Shown here in pieces: positions 45,276-55,672 of a stretch of 64,000 nt of DNA (the stretch's first letter is position 1; each line of letters starts with the position of its first letter). Location of the stretch: contig JAEILZ010000002.1 in NCBI GenBank assembly GCA_018873225.1, forward strand, positions 2,232,001 to 2,296,000, read 5' to 3'. Origin of the DNA: [Phialemoniopsis] sp. UDSM-2020 (lineage: Eukaryota > Ascomycota > Sordariomycetes > Thyridiales > Thyridiaceae). The position numbers were made by a program, and so were the translations under genes. The notes below the pieces were generated by a model, which had not been told where the DNA came from, ran no database searches, and saw only the letters and a program-made list of their open reading frames with translations.

Positions 45276-46891
45276 TTACCATCCGTTGTTGGAATGACCT
45301 CCAATCGAAGACCCAACTCCTTGCTTCATGTACGCGTAAGAGCTCCGCTGAGAAATCGTTTGGTCTGAGCCATTCGCAATGATCCCCTGCTGCCCATTCT
45401 TGCGCGTGATCGAAAACTCCTTCAGTGCATATTGTGATTGGCCTGTCAGTGCCATGTCCGCCAAAGCCTTGCCCAGAAGCGGCACGAACTTCATGGCCCA
45501 GCCTGCCGTGAAGACGGCAATGCTGTCCTTTGGCCCGCCCTGAAGATATGCCTCGGGAATGAAGTCTAGGACAAACATATTGTCTATGCTGTGTTAGCAA
45601 TGCGGTCTTCATGACAAGATTGGAAGGATTGCTGGAAATACCAAATACGTTGGTTTGCAAGCAAGAGACAGTAGATGCCGGTACGGTCGAGTCGACGCCC
45701 ACGGTGTTGTCCCGTACAAAGTCTTGTACATCACGAATGTCTTCAGGACTCAGGATGTTTGTCGCCCGCTCGTCTGGGTCCTTGATGCGCCGGCTGGCTG
45801 CGTCGACAGCAATCCTCACAACGTTTGGAGGCCCCCATGGGACGGTAGGAAATCCGTAGAACAGCTGCGATCTTCCGTCCTTGTCAGGCGCAAACTGGAA
45901 CCACATGCCTAGATTGCACGGTTAGCACTGCTATTGTGGATATGTATGTACGAATGACTCAAGAGCTTACTCGGAAAGACAGTGCCGTTCGGTCCAGCAT
46001 TGGCGTTGAAGTAACTTGCCACCATCTCCCAAATGTCAAGGTCGAGGGACATCCCAAAGCTAGGCTTAAGTACGTGATTGACGTAGGCACCGGAGGTGAT
46101 GACGATCTTCTTGGTCGTGTACGTCACATCGCCTTGATCGCGATCGACCGCGTGAACAACCCATGTTTCGTTACTGTCTTTCGAAGGAGTGATGGATTTG
46201 ACCTGTGTGTTTTGCTTCGCTTGCGCTCCGTATTCTCTTGCAAGGCGAAGAAGGGTTCGGAGGAGAAGCTGGACGTTGATAACGCCATTGTCTGGAGCGA
46301 ATAGCCCAACCCACTCGGACGGCAGGTTTTTGAAAGGGTATCGTTGTTCGATCTCTTGCGCGGTCACTGAACACAGAGTTAGACGGAATCGTACATCTGC
46401 CGTATACTGACAACACTCACGCTCCTTGTACGTCATGTTAAGCCTTTCAAGATTTGGGATCGGTCCCAGTAACGATCCTGTTCAAGGTGAATCTTTGAAC
46501 AAATCGCCGACATGTCGGGCATCATACCTTCGGGAGTACCGCCTCCCAAGTCTTTATCACCAAAATTCAATAGGCCACTCATCCATCGGAGGGAGGTGCC
46601 GGCATCACGCTCCAGGTAGTCCCAATAGTCCAGTGCGTCTTTGGCTAGATCGGCCATGAAGTCTTCGGTGTACCTGCGCAACAATGAGCATGACTGGGCT
46701 TCATTTCAAATCTGTTCAACTTGCATCGTCCTGAACATCCTCGCCAGGTCACCAGAGCTCCCCGCCTGGTTGAAAAAGTTGTTCTGCTCGAGCACGACGA
46801 CATTAGCGCCAGTCTTGGCCGCCTCGTAGGTGGCAGCCAGCCCCACGGGGCCGCCGCCGATGACAAGGACGTCGTACAATGCGAGAGCCAT
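45276..46891 (-). CDS. Sarcosine-oxidase-like FAD-dependent oxidoreductase
   Basis: MSOX/N-methyltryptophan-oxidase-like DAO-family flavoenzyme, expected to oxidise a secondary or primary amine or N-methyl amino acid to an imine with H2O2. Six exons: 46725-46891, 46528-46673, 46421-46477, 45971-46366, 45642-45908, 45276-45583; 446 residues. Key motifs: VIGGGPVGLAATYEAA (FAD), GSSGDLARMFRTMYTEDF, GGGTPEG-SLLGPIPNLERL, YPFKNLP, LFAPDNGVINV, VITSGAY, a Cys in STVSCLQTNVFDNMFVLDF that aligns with the covalent flavin-linking Cys of monomeric sarcosine oxidase, and VFTAGWAMKFVPLLG. Intron 1 (46674-46724) appears to use a GC donor (GCAAGT); only this choice yields RTMYTEDF. Convergent with the NLR gene (219 bp apart). 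Confidence 0.88.
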
Positions 46892-47497
46892 CGCGAGTAG
46901 GGCTGAGCGCGTCGGGTTTCCACTTGACGAGACATTCCCATTGCTTGCCTTATGGGATTCTCCCTGGTATTTATGGACCGAGACCTGCCAGAGCTTATTT
47001 GGGGAGCTACTAGACCCTGGAATGCTCGCGCGCTCTTAGCACCACAGAGCTCGAGTCAGGTCTCGTCATTCCCGAACATCGTGCGGTCTAGGCTTGCACC
47101 CGAGTAGGAATGCAGCCGGTCGTTAAAGGTAGTCGCGGGCTGGTCATCGGGGATGAATGAGAAGCTGAGATGCAAGTGCAGCCAGCCACAATACTTGACG
47201 CTCCCGCGCTCCGCCAATCACGAGGCGTGGATTCATGTTGTACAACCAGCGGGCACTCCGGGGTGTAGCTGACGATTCCTCATCACCGTTGTATTGAAGG
47301 TCAGACGTGTGTGTTGTCTTACATCAGAGGTCGGCAAATGTGTTGGGCGAAACACTGCATATCATTGAGCATTCAGTTCTGCTGGCAGGCATAAAAGGTC
47401 TCAGAGGCGAAGGATCCAAGTGAGCAGGTCCAGGTTCTCAAGCATTATCAATACTACAATCATCATTTCAGGAAGCAAATTAAGTAGTTCGATCATC
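46892..47497. promoter_or_regulatory. Divergent promoter of the two flavin oxidases
   Basis: 606 bp between the starts of the sarcosine-oxidase-like gene (minus) and the L-amino-acid-oxidase-like gene (plus). The minus side has a CATAAATA box at 46968-46975, 77 nt before its ATG. The plus side has CATAAAAG at 47390-47397, about 100 nt before its ATG, and a CCAAT at about 47212. Shared control is inference from layout. Confidence 0.5.
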
Positions 47498-49354
47498 ATG
47501 GCCACTGAGATTACGTGCAAGGCCCACTGGGCTCGCCATCTCATCCGCGAGAAGCTCTACCGAGAGATCAATGCTCTCAGATCCCGACATGTTGGGTACG
47601 CCCCAGAAGTGCCCATGCCAGTTCTTGGAGGCCCGCCATGCACTCATGACGAGCTGCCTCCCGATGACCAGCTTCCCGGTGGTCTGGAGTTATTGACACT
47701 TCAGTCTATCGACGTGAAGACTCAGGCGATCCCAGAACGCCGTGTGTGCATTGTAGGTGGAGGCATTGCCGGTCTCTACATCTCAATGATCCTGGACGAT
47801 CTCAACATTCCTGGCCTTACCTATGACATCCTCGAAGCCAACTCGCGGGTGGGTGGTCGTGTGTACACCCACCACTTTACCGATGCGCCGCATGACTACT
47901 ACGACATTGGAGCCATGCGATACCCTGATATCCCGTCCATGCACCGCACCTTCGACTTATTCAAGAGGACCAACATGCCCCTGATCCCATACTACCTGGA
48001 TGGCGGGGATGTATGCCCCAGCCTGTTCAACGATAGGCTTCTCGTCCCCGGAGCCAAGGATCCCTACCATGTCAGTGTGCGGAATGGCGGATCGGTGCCC
48101 AACGATGTAGTGGACAATGTTCCCAAACTGCTCGAAGGAGCCTTCGGTCCCTACAAGGAGGCACTTGCCAAGAACTTCGAGGCTGGCTTCCGCAAGCTCG
48201 AGACCGTGGACGACTTCAGCACCAGGGAGTATCTGAAGCGCGGCGGGCCCGACGGCAAAGGCCCGCACTATGATTTCTTCAGCATCCAGTGGATGGAGAC
48301 GCAGAACACCTCGAGCGGGCTGTTCGACCAGGCATTCTCCGAGAGTGTCATGGACTCCTTTGACTTTGACAACCCTGTCGGAAATGCCAAATGGTATTGC
48401 ATCGAGGGCGGGACTTCGTTGCTCGTGGACGCCATCCTGAAGAACATGAAGGGCAAGGTGCAGATCAACAAGCGTGTTGAAGCCATCACCATCGACAAGA
48501 ACGCGCAGAATGAAGGCAACGTGGCTGTCAAATGTGCCGGCGAGTCGTCGCCCCGTGCCGGGTACAGCACCGTCTTCAGCACCACCTCGCTGGGGTGTCT
48601 CGCACGCATGGACCTACGCGAGCTGGAGCTTCATCCGTCGCAAAAGGACGCCATCCGCAGTCTTCATTACGACGACTCGGCCAAGGTGGCGCTCAAGTTC
48701 AAGTACCCATGGTGGATCGTCGACAGCAAGATCACGCAGGGCGGCGTGGCCTCGACGGACCTGCCCATCCGTACCTGTGTCTACCCCTCGTACAATCTCA
48801 ATGATGGCAAAGATAATGAGGCCGTGCTGCTCGCTTCCTACACCTGGGCGCAGGATGCCACGCGCATCGGCTCGCTGATTGGGGGCACCCAGACGCCTCC
48901 TTCCGAGGACGAGCTCGTGGAGCTCATCCTGCAGGATCTCGCACGTCTGCATGCCGGTTCCGGCATGACCTACGACAAGATCAAGAACGCGTATGCAGGG
49001 GTGCACCACGCCTTCTCGTGGACCCACGACCCCTTCACGTCGGGCGCTTTCGCGCTCTTTGGACCGGGACAGTTCAGTAACATGTACCCGTACCTGTCCC
49101 GCCCGGCGGCGCAGGCCAAGTTCCACATTGTTGGCGAGGCTTCGAGTGCTCACCATGCGTGGATCGTGGGAGCGCTAGATAGTGCATGTGCCGCGGTCTA
49201 TCGGTTCCTTCGACGCTTCGAGCTGTGGGAGTACATGATACTACTTGAGAAGAGATGGGGACTGCCTGGAGAGGTAGAAACGGGCAGAAACGGAACGGTA
49301 CATCTCCAGAATGCGCTCGGTATGCTCCGGAAGGGCGAGCATGTCAAGGTGTGA
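47498..49354 (+). CDS. L-amino-acid oxidase / flavin monoamine oxidase family
   Basis: 618 residues, single exon, within the size range of fungal L-amino-acid oxidases (oxidative deamination giving 2-oxo acid, NH3 and H2O2). FAD-binding VCIVGGGIAGLY at about 83-94 with the acidic DILEANSRVGGRVYTH, then DIGAMRYPDIPSMHRT. The substrate-domain middle contains FSIQWMETQNTSSGLFD and YCIEGGTSLLVDAI. The C-terminal FAD motif is HIVGEASSAHHAWIVGALDSA. No signal peptide, so probably cytosolic; no PTS1 tripeptide (ends HVKV). Head-to-head with another amine-type flavin oxidase. Substrate range is unknown. Confidence 0.87.
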   Translation: MATEITCKAHWARHLIREKLYREINALRSRHVGYAPEVPMPVLGGPPCTHDELPPDDQLPGGLELLTLQSIDVKTQAIPERRVCIVGGGIAGLYISMILDDLNIPGLTYDILEANSRVGGRVYTHHFTDAPHDYYDIGAMRYPDIPSMHRTFDLFKRTNMPLIPYYLDGGDVCPSLFNDRLLVPGAKDPYHVSVRNGGSVPNDVVDNVPKLLEGAFGPYKEALAKNFEAGFRKLETVDDFSTREYLKRGGPDGKGPHYDFFSIQWMETQNTSSGLFDQAFSESVMDSFDFDNPVGNAKWYCIEGGTSLLVDAILKNMKGKVQINKRVEAITIDKNAQNEGNVAVKCAGESSPRAGYSTVFSTTSLGCLARMDLRELELHPSQKDAIRSLHYDDSAKVALKFKYPWWIVDSKITQGGVASTDLPIRTCVYPSYNLNDGKDNEAVLLASYTWAQDATRIGSLIGGTQTPPSEDELVELILQDLARLHAGSGMTYDKIKNAYAGVHHAFSWTHDPFTSGAFALFGPGQFSNMYPYLSRPAAQAKFHIVGEASSAHHAWIVGALDSACAAVYRFLRRFELWEYMILLEKRWGLPGEVETGRNGTVHLQNALGMLRKGEHVKV

Positions 49355-49778
49355 TCAGCTAGGTGGAGACTGTCATGGCATGGACGGGAGGCTTTCTGAG
49401 AAGGGTATATAGGATACAATTAACTCTAAGAGAACTTGAGCTAAGTCATCCTTGTGATCAATCTAAATACGAAGTCGACTTTGATCAGTCTCGAGCATGA
49501 GTGTGAGTGACATGAGGTCCATATTGTTGATGGCCAATTCGAGTCGCGTGGGGATAAGAAGCGTGCACGGACCATCGATGATTTTGTGTGGGGCAATCCA
49601 GCAGCTCTAGCCAGCAAAGTCGGTCAGTGACGGCAAATTTTCCGACTCGCAAAGCTAAGGCGCACTGGAATTCGGTCCCAAAGGGCAAAGACAAGCACCT
49701 CACCTCCCACCTCCACGATCGCGAAACCACCTCTCTACGACCAGCACACCCTTCAAACTCATCCCCAGACCAGCAGTC
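49355..49778. other. Intergenic region
   Basis: 3' flank of the oxidase and promoter of smF. No further feature supported. Confidence 0.45.
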
Positions 49779-50110
49779 ATGAGTTTCGTACCCGTAAACC
49801 CGCGGCCCATGCTGCAAGACCTCGTCAACAAGCCCGTCTCCGTGCGCCTCAAGTGGAACGAGACCGACTACCGGGGCCGCCTCGTCTCTGTCGACAGCTA
49901 CATGAACCTGCAGCTTGCGGGCGCGGAGGAGTACATCGAGAACAAGCTCACGGGATCACTAGGATCTATCTTGATTAGGTATGTCTGCTGCTGCTGCGCG
50001 AGCGCAACTTTTCGAGCTTGACGCGATGAGGCTGACTCTTTGATTGTAGGTGCAACAACGTTCTCTGGATCCGGGGTCTAGACGAAGACAAGGAAATGAA
50101 AATGGAGTAA
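49779..50110 (+). CDS. Small nuclear ribonucleoprotein SmF
   Basis: Core Sm protein of spliceosomal snRNPs. Two exons, 49779-49978 and 50050-50110, with a 71-nt intron (GTATGT, GGCTGACTC branch, TGTAG); 86 residues, the family size. Sm1 motif: [20 protein letters not shown] ... [16 protein letters not shown]. Sm2 motif: [13 protein letters not shown], created across the splice. The acidic tail EDKEME-like end is short. The N-terminal NPRPML and AEEYI distinguish it as SmF rather than other Sm or LSm proteins. Confidence 0.93.
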
Positions 50111-50842
50111 CATTACTTGCTTTCGGTGGATGGTTATGATTTCTACGGGGGTTGACGCGGCACACTCGGAAGGGAAGCGGTTCACGTTGCAGACTTGGAC
50201 GATTCGATGATACCAAAGGCGAGCACTGCTCAGGCAGCCGGGATCGACACGACTTGGGGGAATGCTCAGAAGTCGCCATCGATGGGTCGACGGCAACAAA
50301 AGAGAAGATTGGCGCTGTCAAAGCGTATTACAACGTGCGGAGACAGGACAGGCTTCGCGAGTTGGGTTCACAGCGAGCATCAGACAGGCTATCAGCCCAG
50401 GAGTTCTGGGAATGAAATAGAGGGAATAATTCAAGACAAAGATCAATCGGACTCGGTTTTCAGATCAGGTTCACAGCTTCCATCGCGGGCGAGCCATCAT
50501 GCTCAGACTTGAGGGACACGGAGGCATATCAACACCCAGGATTCACGGATGACTCTTAATTGCCACGCTACCTGTACAGGCCGGAGCAAATCACTTGCGA
50601 GTGGCATGGATCACGGCGATGAGAGCTTTCCACGTACATTTTTACCATCACGCCCTGTGTATTGACAAACACCAGATCTCTGTCTAAGCTACCTTAGGAT
50701 GGAAACATGCTGACGAGGTCCGTTTCCATTCGGCGTTTGTTCGGTCGTGATCACCGTTTCGGAGAGAATGGTCGAGGTCTGCCGCAGAACGAAGTTCAGC
50801 CAGTGTATCCAAACCGCGCGGTCCCCATCTCTACTCACAAAT
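50111..50842. other. Intergenic region between convergent genes
   Basis: 3' ends of smF (plus) and the metallothionein gene (minus). Plus-strand open frames of about 90-105 codons (50152-50512) overlap in different frames and lack motifs. Confidence 0.4.
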
Positions 50843-50905
50843 TTAGGAGCCGCAGGTGCAGTTGCTTCCGCACTTGCAGTCGGCACCACATTGGCATCCA
50901 CCCAT
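50843..50905 (-). CDS. Metallothionein, 20 residues
   Basis: ATG at 50905, TAA at 50843-50845. Only 20 residues, of which six are cysteines at positions 4, 6, 10, 12, 16 and 18, forming three CxC pairs (CQC, CKC, CTC) separated by Gly/Ala/Asn/Ser linkers, with no aromatic residue. This is the layout of short fungal copper/zinc metallothioneins (the known ones from Neurospora and Magnaporthe are 22-26 residues). Such proteins chelate Cu(I) or Zn in thiolate clusters and are usually strongly transcribed. An ATATAAAG box sits 156 nt upstream. The minus-strand frame is open further upstream but that part is not Cys-rich; I take the Met directly before GGC as the start. Confidence 0.8.
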   Translation of the reverse strand: MGGCQCGADCKCGSNCTCGS

Positions 50906-51776
50906 GATGATTGATTGGGAAGGGATTTTTGGTAAAGAGTATTGATATTTGTTTGAGTTTGTTTGACTTGACGGTCTTTTGCAGAACGATTGCAGTGTAC
51001 CAGAACTTTGCAGAGGTCGAAATTCTAGAAGCGGGCGGGGGCGAGGAGGAGGAGGGGAATCTTTATATGCACGCAAGGAATTGCCGCAGACCTTGGCTGC
51101 AGAACCGGGCGAACCAATCGACAGGATGCTAAACCGCCCGAAGCGAGCATTATTTGCCTTGGACGAGCATGCATGATACAGCGGGGACCGGAGAGGGTTC
51201 CCTACTGATTGAGTGTGGGTCGAGTGATAGGGACCCCTACTGGCCGATCCATGACTTGCATGAAGCCGGCGTCCAATGACCTCGCCTGCAACAACATCCG
51301 AGTGAGCAAGTTTCTGTTGAAGAAAAGGGAGCAAAATCGTCCCGGTGGCTACTGTAGGTGACAGCGGGCAGCATGATATGACAGCTTGCCACGAACAAAA
51401 CGGCATTTCCGGCTTCTGTGCGGGAGCTTACCCCGGACGATGGATCCCAGTCGAGCCAGTCTCGAGACGCACTACCCGTGAATAGGATGGGGTTGCATAT
51501 ATTGCTGAAACTAACGCATCGTAACACGTTCCATTGGCCTGACACATGTGGGCGTGATGATGAGTAAGTGGCAAGTCGGAAGTAGATTCCCACTACACAC
51601 GGAGAGCAGGGCAATAAAGACACCTTTTGGCAGTAACGACTAGAATTGAATGTAATTACTTTCGTTATAGAGCTGTCTATACCTTTGTCTACCACTTTTC
51701 CTTGTTTTCAAGGAATTCCGCAGCTAACCAGCCTTCGTCCTTCATCCTTCGGACAAGCGCAACGCCGACGTGAGTA
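50906..51776. other. Metallothionein promoter and intergenic region
   Basis: Contains the metallothionein promoter with a TATA box at 51061-51068 and a G-rich tract (about 51033-51056). No other gene supported. Confidence 0.45.
51061..51068 (-). promoter_or_regulatory. TATA box of the metallothionein gene
   Basis: ATATAAAG on the minus strand, 156 nt upstream of the metallothionein ATG. Spacing allows a leader of about 120 nt. Confidence 0.5.
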
Positions 51777-52352
51777 TCACCAAGTGTCCATCATGTTGTA
51801 TACAGGCCTCGGCTTCTCTTCGTGCAGGGTGCCATTGACCAGCTGTATGGCCCAGTCTCGAATCTTCTTTTGTAGAATCGGCACCGCTCTCTCGAGGCTG
51901 CTATTCGATGCCGCGTTTTGGAATTCCTTGTGGGCAAAGTAGATTTGCACGAGCGAGTTGAGCGACCATCCCCTAGCGTCGCTTTTGCAAGATAGAGGCA
52001 TCTTCTTCTTGGCCAGTATAGCGTTGAATGACTTGATGTTCTGCGGATGTGGACCGGACAATGCGGCAACCTGGACGAGGCACAGGACGTATGTCATGTT
52101 GACAATGCCGTTGACGTTGGTAAGCATGTCCACCTTCCACTTGTCGGGCGATTCTTCCAGAAGGCAGTGTCTTGTTCCCGAGTTATCACCGTTGTGCACA
52201 TAGAGGTCGTATATCATCTTGCTATCGATGAACGAGTCGTCGAATGCACGTCCTTGACCCTGAACCTGGTTGCAGTTGAAGATCGAGCTGGGGAGGCTAA
52301 CCACGATGTATACTCCCCCCTCTTGGAGACTCGACGAGTTCGGGAAAGCCAT
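51777..52352 (-). CDS. Unrecognised protein, 191 residues
   Basis: Single-exon ORF from the ATG at 52352. The composition looks globular: GGVYIVVSLPSSIFNCN, SFIDSKMIYDLYVHNGDN, ARGWSLNSLVQIYFAHKEFQ, LQKKIRDWAIQLVNGTLHE. No signal peptide, membrane helix or motif that I can name. An A/T-rich stretch with atatttatta lies upstream. It could be part of a larger split gene, but I found no convincing partner exon. Confidence 0.5.
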   Translation of the reverse strand: MAFPNSSSLQEGGVYIVVSLPSSIFNCNQVQGQGRAFDDSFIDSKMIYDLYVHNGDNSGTRHCLLEESPDKWKVDMLTNVNGIVNMTYVLCLVQVAALSGPHPQNIKSFNAILAKKKMPLSCKSDARGWSLNSLVQIYFAHKEFQNAASNSSLERAVPILQKKIRDWAIQLVNGTLHEEKPRPVYNMMDTW

Positions 52353-53772
52353 TCTCGGGGCCTGGTACTTGCATTGATGGTCTTTTCCATTGTTTACATC
52401 GGAGTACTCTCTCGGAACGAGGAAAAAGCAGAATATTTATTACCTTACCCAGGCCTGTGGCTGTATCACACATCCTGTGACACGCTGGCGAGTGACTGGC
52501 GACTGTGACGAGGAGCTTTTGGTGACAGTGTACGTTATCGCAAACAGTCAAAGCTATAGTGACTGGGGACAGATCACACATAACTCGTAACATCGTAGAT
52601 GAGTGCCACTGTTCTCAAGGCTTACACCATACTCATGCTTAGTCGCCAAATAGGACGCCTTACCTGAGTCCGTTGTCGTCTGAAGCCATCATCGTCGTTG
52701 ATGAATCATTCCTGGAGCCCCCTTGAAGTTTGAGCGACAGCTTACACGTCTACTTGATAATAACGAATCGTATATGATCCTGTAAGTGAAGCCATGTGAT
52801 AGCCCATACAAATTAATGGTATACTGCTGTATCTGCTGCAACACAGCGAAAGTATCATATGATCATCAGGTCAGGGAGCTCGGATCTGGCAATCGAGGAC
52901 CGTGTCTTTGCTCCGGTCACTGATGGCAACTTTTGATTCAATGGAATAAGTCTTGCCATCTCTGTGGGAATGAAGACTATTGACTTGTTGAGAACAGGAC
53001 GGACTACCTATCTGGCTGCCTCAGCTTCGCATGCGCATTCATGTACCTAATATGGGCACTTTGATAGTCTCGAACCTTTGTATTGTAGTTAGGAATAACC
53101 TAGGAGCTCTTTTCGACTATTTGACAAATTCATATCCTAAGTGTTCGTCTCCTGGCGAGCGGAAGTCGCTAGGTTATCTCAACTCGCCTTGGTTGAATTT
53201 TGTGGCGTTGAGCGACTCGCTTGTCGCTTGAAAGACCGGCCGAGAGAGGGCACGAGAAAAAGATGATGTCGGTGGCCCCACAGGCGGGACCGCCGCAGAA
53301 TCACCAGTAACGTAGTGCCTCCGACGGATACACCGAGACAGGAAGGTCGCTGTGCTCGCCAAGGTACCGTACGACTCGTCTCCTGATTCAAGTTTCTGGC
53401 TGTTTTAAACTATAGACCTGGCCGTCCCTCTCCCAAAAGCAGATCGAGATAGAACTTGCTCCCACACAGTGCTTGCCATTGTTATCAATTCCAATAAAAG
53501 ATCATCGTGGTACCGGTACCAGTGACGTCTCAACAGTGCGGGGCAGTCCAGGAACACCATTGCGGGGCATATTCTCGAAGCTTGTGAAAGAAAGCTCCCT
53601 CGCCTGTAGTGGCACGCGCGCGAATAACAAGTCGAGGAGATTTTGTGGCCCTGGTTCTCCAGGTCGCTAATATCAGACACACCCCTTCGCCGTGAGGGCT
53701 GGTCTCGCCGTCCTCCTCACGGATTCCTTCTCCTTTTCCTTCATCCTCACATAGAAAGCACTTACATCCGCC
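52353..53772. other. Intergenic region upstream of galactokinase
   Basis: 1.4 kb, A/T-richer than its surroundings, no coding region supported. The right end is the galactokinase promoter with a CT-rich leader (53700-53755). Confidence 0.45.
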
Positions 53773-55435
53773 ATGTCCGGCCCCGTCCCCGTCGCGACGT
53801 CCCTGAGGGACATCTACCCCGACGCCGCCGTCGACGCCCAGACGACAAGATGGCGCAGCCTGCTGTCTAAGTTTGAGCAGCGGTACGGCCACGCCGCCGA
53901 CTTTGTCGCCCGCTCCCCGGGCCGCGTCAACATCATCGGAGAGCACATCGACTACTCTCTGTACTCGGTCCTGCCCATGGCCATCACGGCCGACTGCTTG
54001 ATTGCCGTGTCCACCGACGACAGCGAGTCTTCTTCCGACAAGGGCACCTACAAGATCCAGATCGCCAACGTCCAGGACGAGAAGTTCCCCGCGCACGAGT
54101 TCGACATCCCCTACGACGCCGTCGAGATCGACGCCACCGTCCACGAGTGGACAAACTACTTCAAGAGCGGCCTGCGCGGCGCCCTCGAGCTGCTGCGCAA
54201 GAAGCACGGCGACGCCATCCGTCCCAAGAGCCTGCGCGTGCTCATGGACGGCACCGTGCCCTCGGGCGGCGGCCTGAGCTCCTCGGCCGCTTTCACGAGC
54301 ACGAGCGCCCTCGCCGTCATGATCGCCAACGGCGAGAAGGAGGTCAGCAAGATGGAGCTCACCGAGCTGGCCATTGTCAGCGAGCGCGCCGTCGGCGTCA
54401 ACTCTGGAGGGTAAGCAAAGTCCATCTCGAACCCATGATCTCTGCAAGAAAAAGGCACACAACTGACAAACCTTCCCTCAAAACAGCATGGACCAGTCCG
54501 CCTCCGTCTTCTCCGAGCGCGGCTCCGCCCTCTTCGTCTCCTTCTCCCCCAAGCTCTCCGCCCGCCCCGTCTCCTTCCCCGCCACCAACCCGGAGCTCTG
54601 CTTCCTCATCGCCCAGTCCTTCGTCGCCGCCGACAAGCAGGTGACGGGCCCCATCCACTACAACCTGCGCGTCGTCGAGTGCACCCTTGCCGCGGGCTAC
54701 CTCAACGCCGTGCTCAACCCGCCCGGGACGCAGCTGCCCGGCGACGCGGGCCCCCTGGGGGTCTCCCTGCACGGCTTCCACGAGACGTTCTACGCCTGCC
54801 TGCAGCACCAGGGCCGGCCCCTGCCGCGCTCGACGCAGGAGGAGCTCACGCAGCTCCTCGAGCTCGCGGACCTGACCCTCAAGAAGGAGGAGGGGTACAC
54901 GCGCGAGGAGATCGCCGCCGTGCTCGACATCTCCGTCGACGAGCTCAACGCGCGCTACACGAGCGCCTTCCCCGTGCGCGCCGAGCGCTTCAAGCTGCGC
55001 CAGCGCGCCATGCACGTCTTCGGCGAGGCCCTGCGCGTCCTGCGCTTCATGGAGCTCCTCGAAGACCCGGCGAACCACCCCGGCAAGGAAGGCGGAGAAG
55101 ACACGACGGCGTACAACGCCAAGCTCGGCGAGCTGCTCAACGAGACGCAGGCGAGCTGCCGCGACGTCTACGAGTGCTCGTGCCCCGAGATCGACGAGCT
55201 GTGCGCCATCGCGCGGCGGGCCGGGAGCTACGGCAGCCGCGTCACGGGCGCCGGGTGGGGCGGGTGCAGCGTGCACCTCGTGCCGGCCGACAAGGTCGCC
55301 GCCGTGCAGGAGGCGTGGGAGAAGGAGTACTACAGCAAGATGCAGCTGACCCCCGAGCAAAAGGAGGCCGCCTACGTGCTCAGCCGGCCGGGCAGTGGGA
55401 GCGCCGTGTTCACGGTCAAGGGTGGGAGCCTGTGA
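53773..55435 (+). CDS. gal1: Galactokinase
   Basis: GHMP kinase that phosphorylates galactose to galactose-1-phosphate, first step of the Leloir pathway. Two exons, 53773-54410 and 54487-55435, with a 76-nt intron (GTAAGC ... AACAG) restoring GVNSGGMDQSASV; 528 residues, typical for fungi. All three GHMP motifs are present: GRVNIIGEHIDY (sugar binding), PSGGGLSSSAAFT (ATP loop, with the Ser-Ala residues that Gal3-type sensors lack) and GSRVTGAGWGGCSVHLV. The catalytic Asp lies in GGMDQSAS. Cytosolic. Strongly C/G-biased third positions suggest high expression. Confidence 0.96.
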
Positions 55436-55672
55436 CAAAGGGGTCCGCCCATTTAGTCTTGAAATAATGAAAAAAGTTTGAATGATGTTGGATCATGACC
55501 CATACAGAATACCTCTGTTCCGCTATGATGTAATGTACACGGTGAGGCCTTATTGCGACCTCTTTGAAACAATGACTTCTAATGGTATCGTCGCCTCGTA
55601 CCCCGGAATCCCACACGCTCACGCCAAAGTCCATTACAAACACCTGAAGCCGTTCGACTTCCACGACCTCCC

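Noticed and set aside
45022..45906. Single long exon reading at the 3' half of the sarcosine-oxidase-like gene
   Set aside because: After position 45642 the sequence loses family similarity. Splicing 45642 to 45583 restores NVF-DNMFVLDF and the family C-terminus.
46421..46684. Apparent frameshift in the sarcosine-oxidase-like gene near 46440
   Set aside because: It disappears once a 50-nt intron (46478-46527) is placed, giving GTPEG-SLLGPIPNLERL. The gene is intact, not a pseudogene.
54398..55438. 346-codon minus-strand ORF over galactokinase exon 2
   Set aside because: Antisense shadow of strongly biased codons; galactokinase motifs prove the plus strand.
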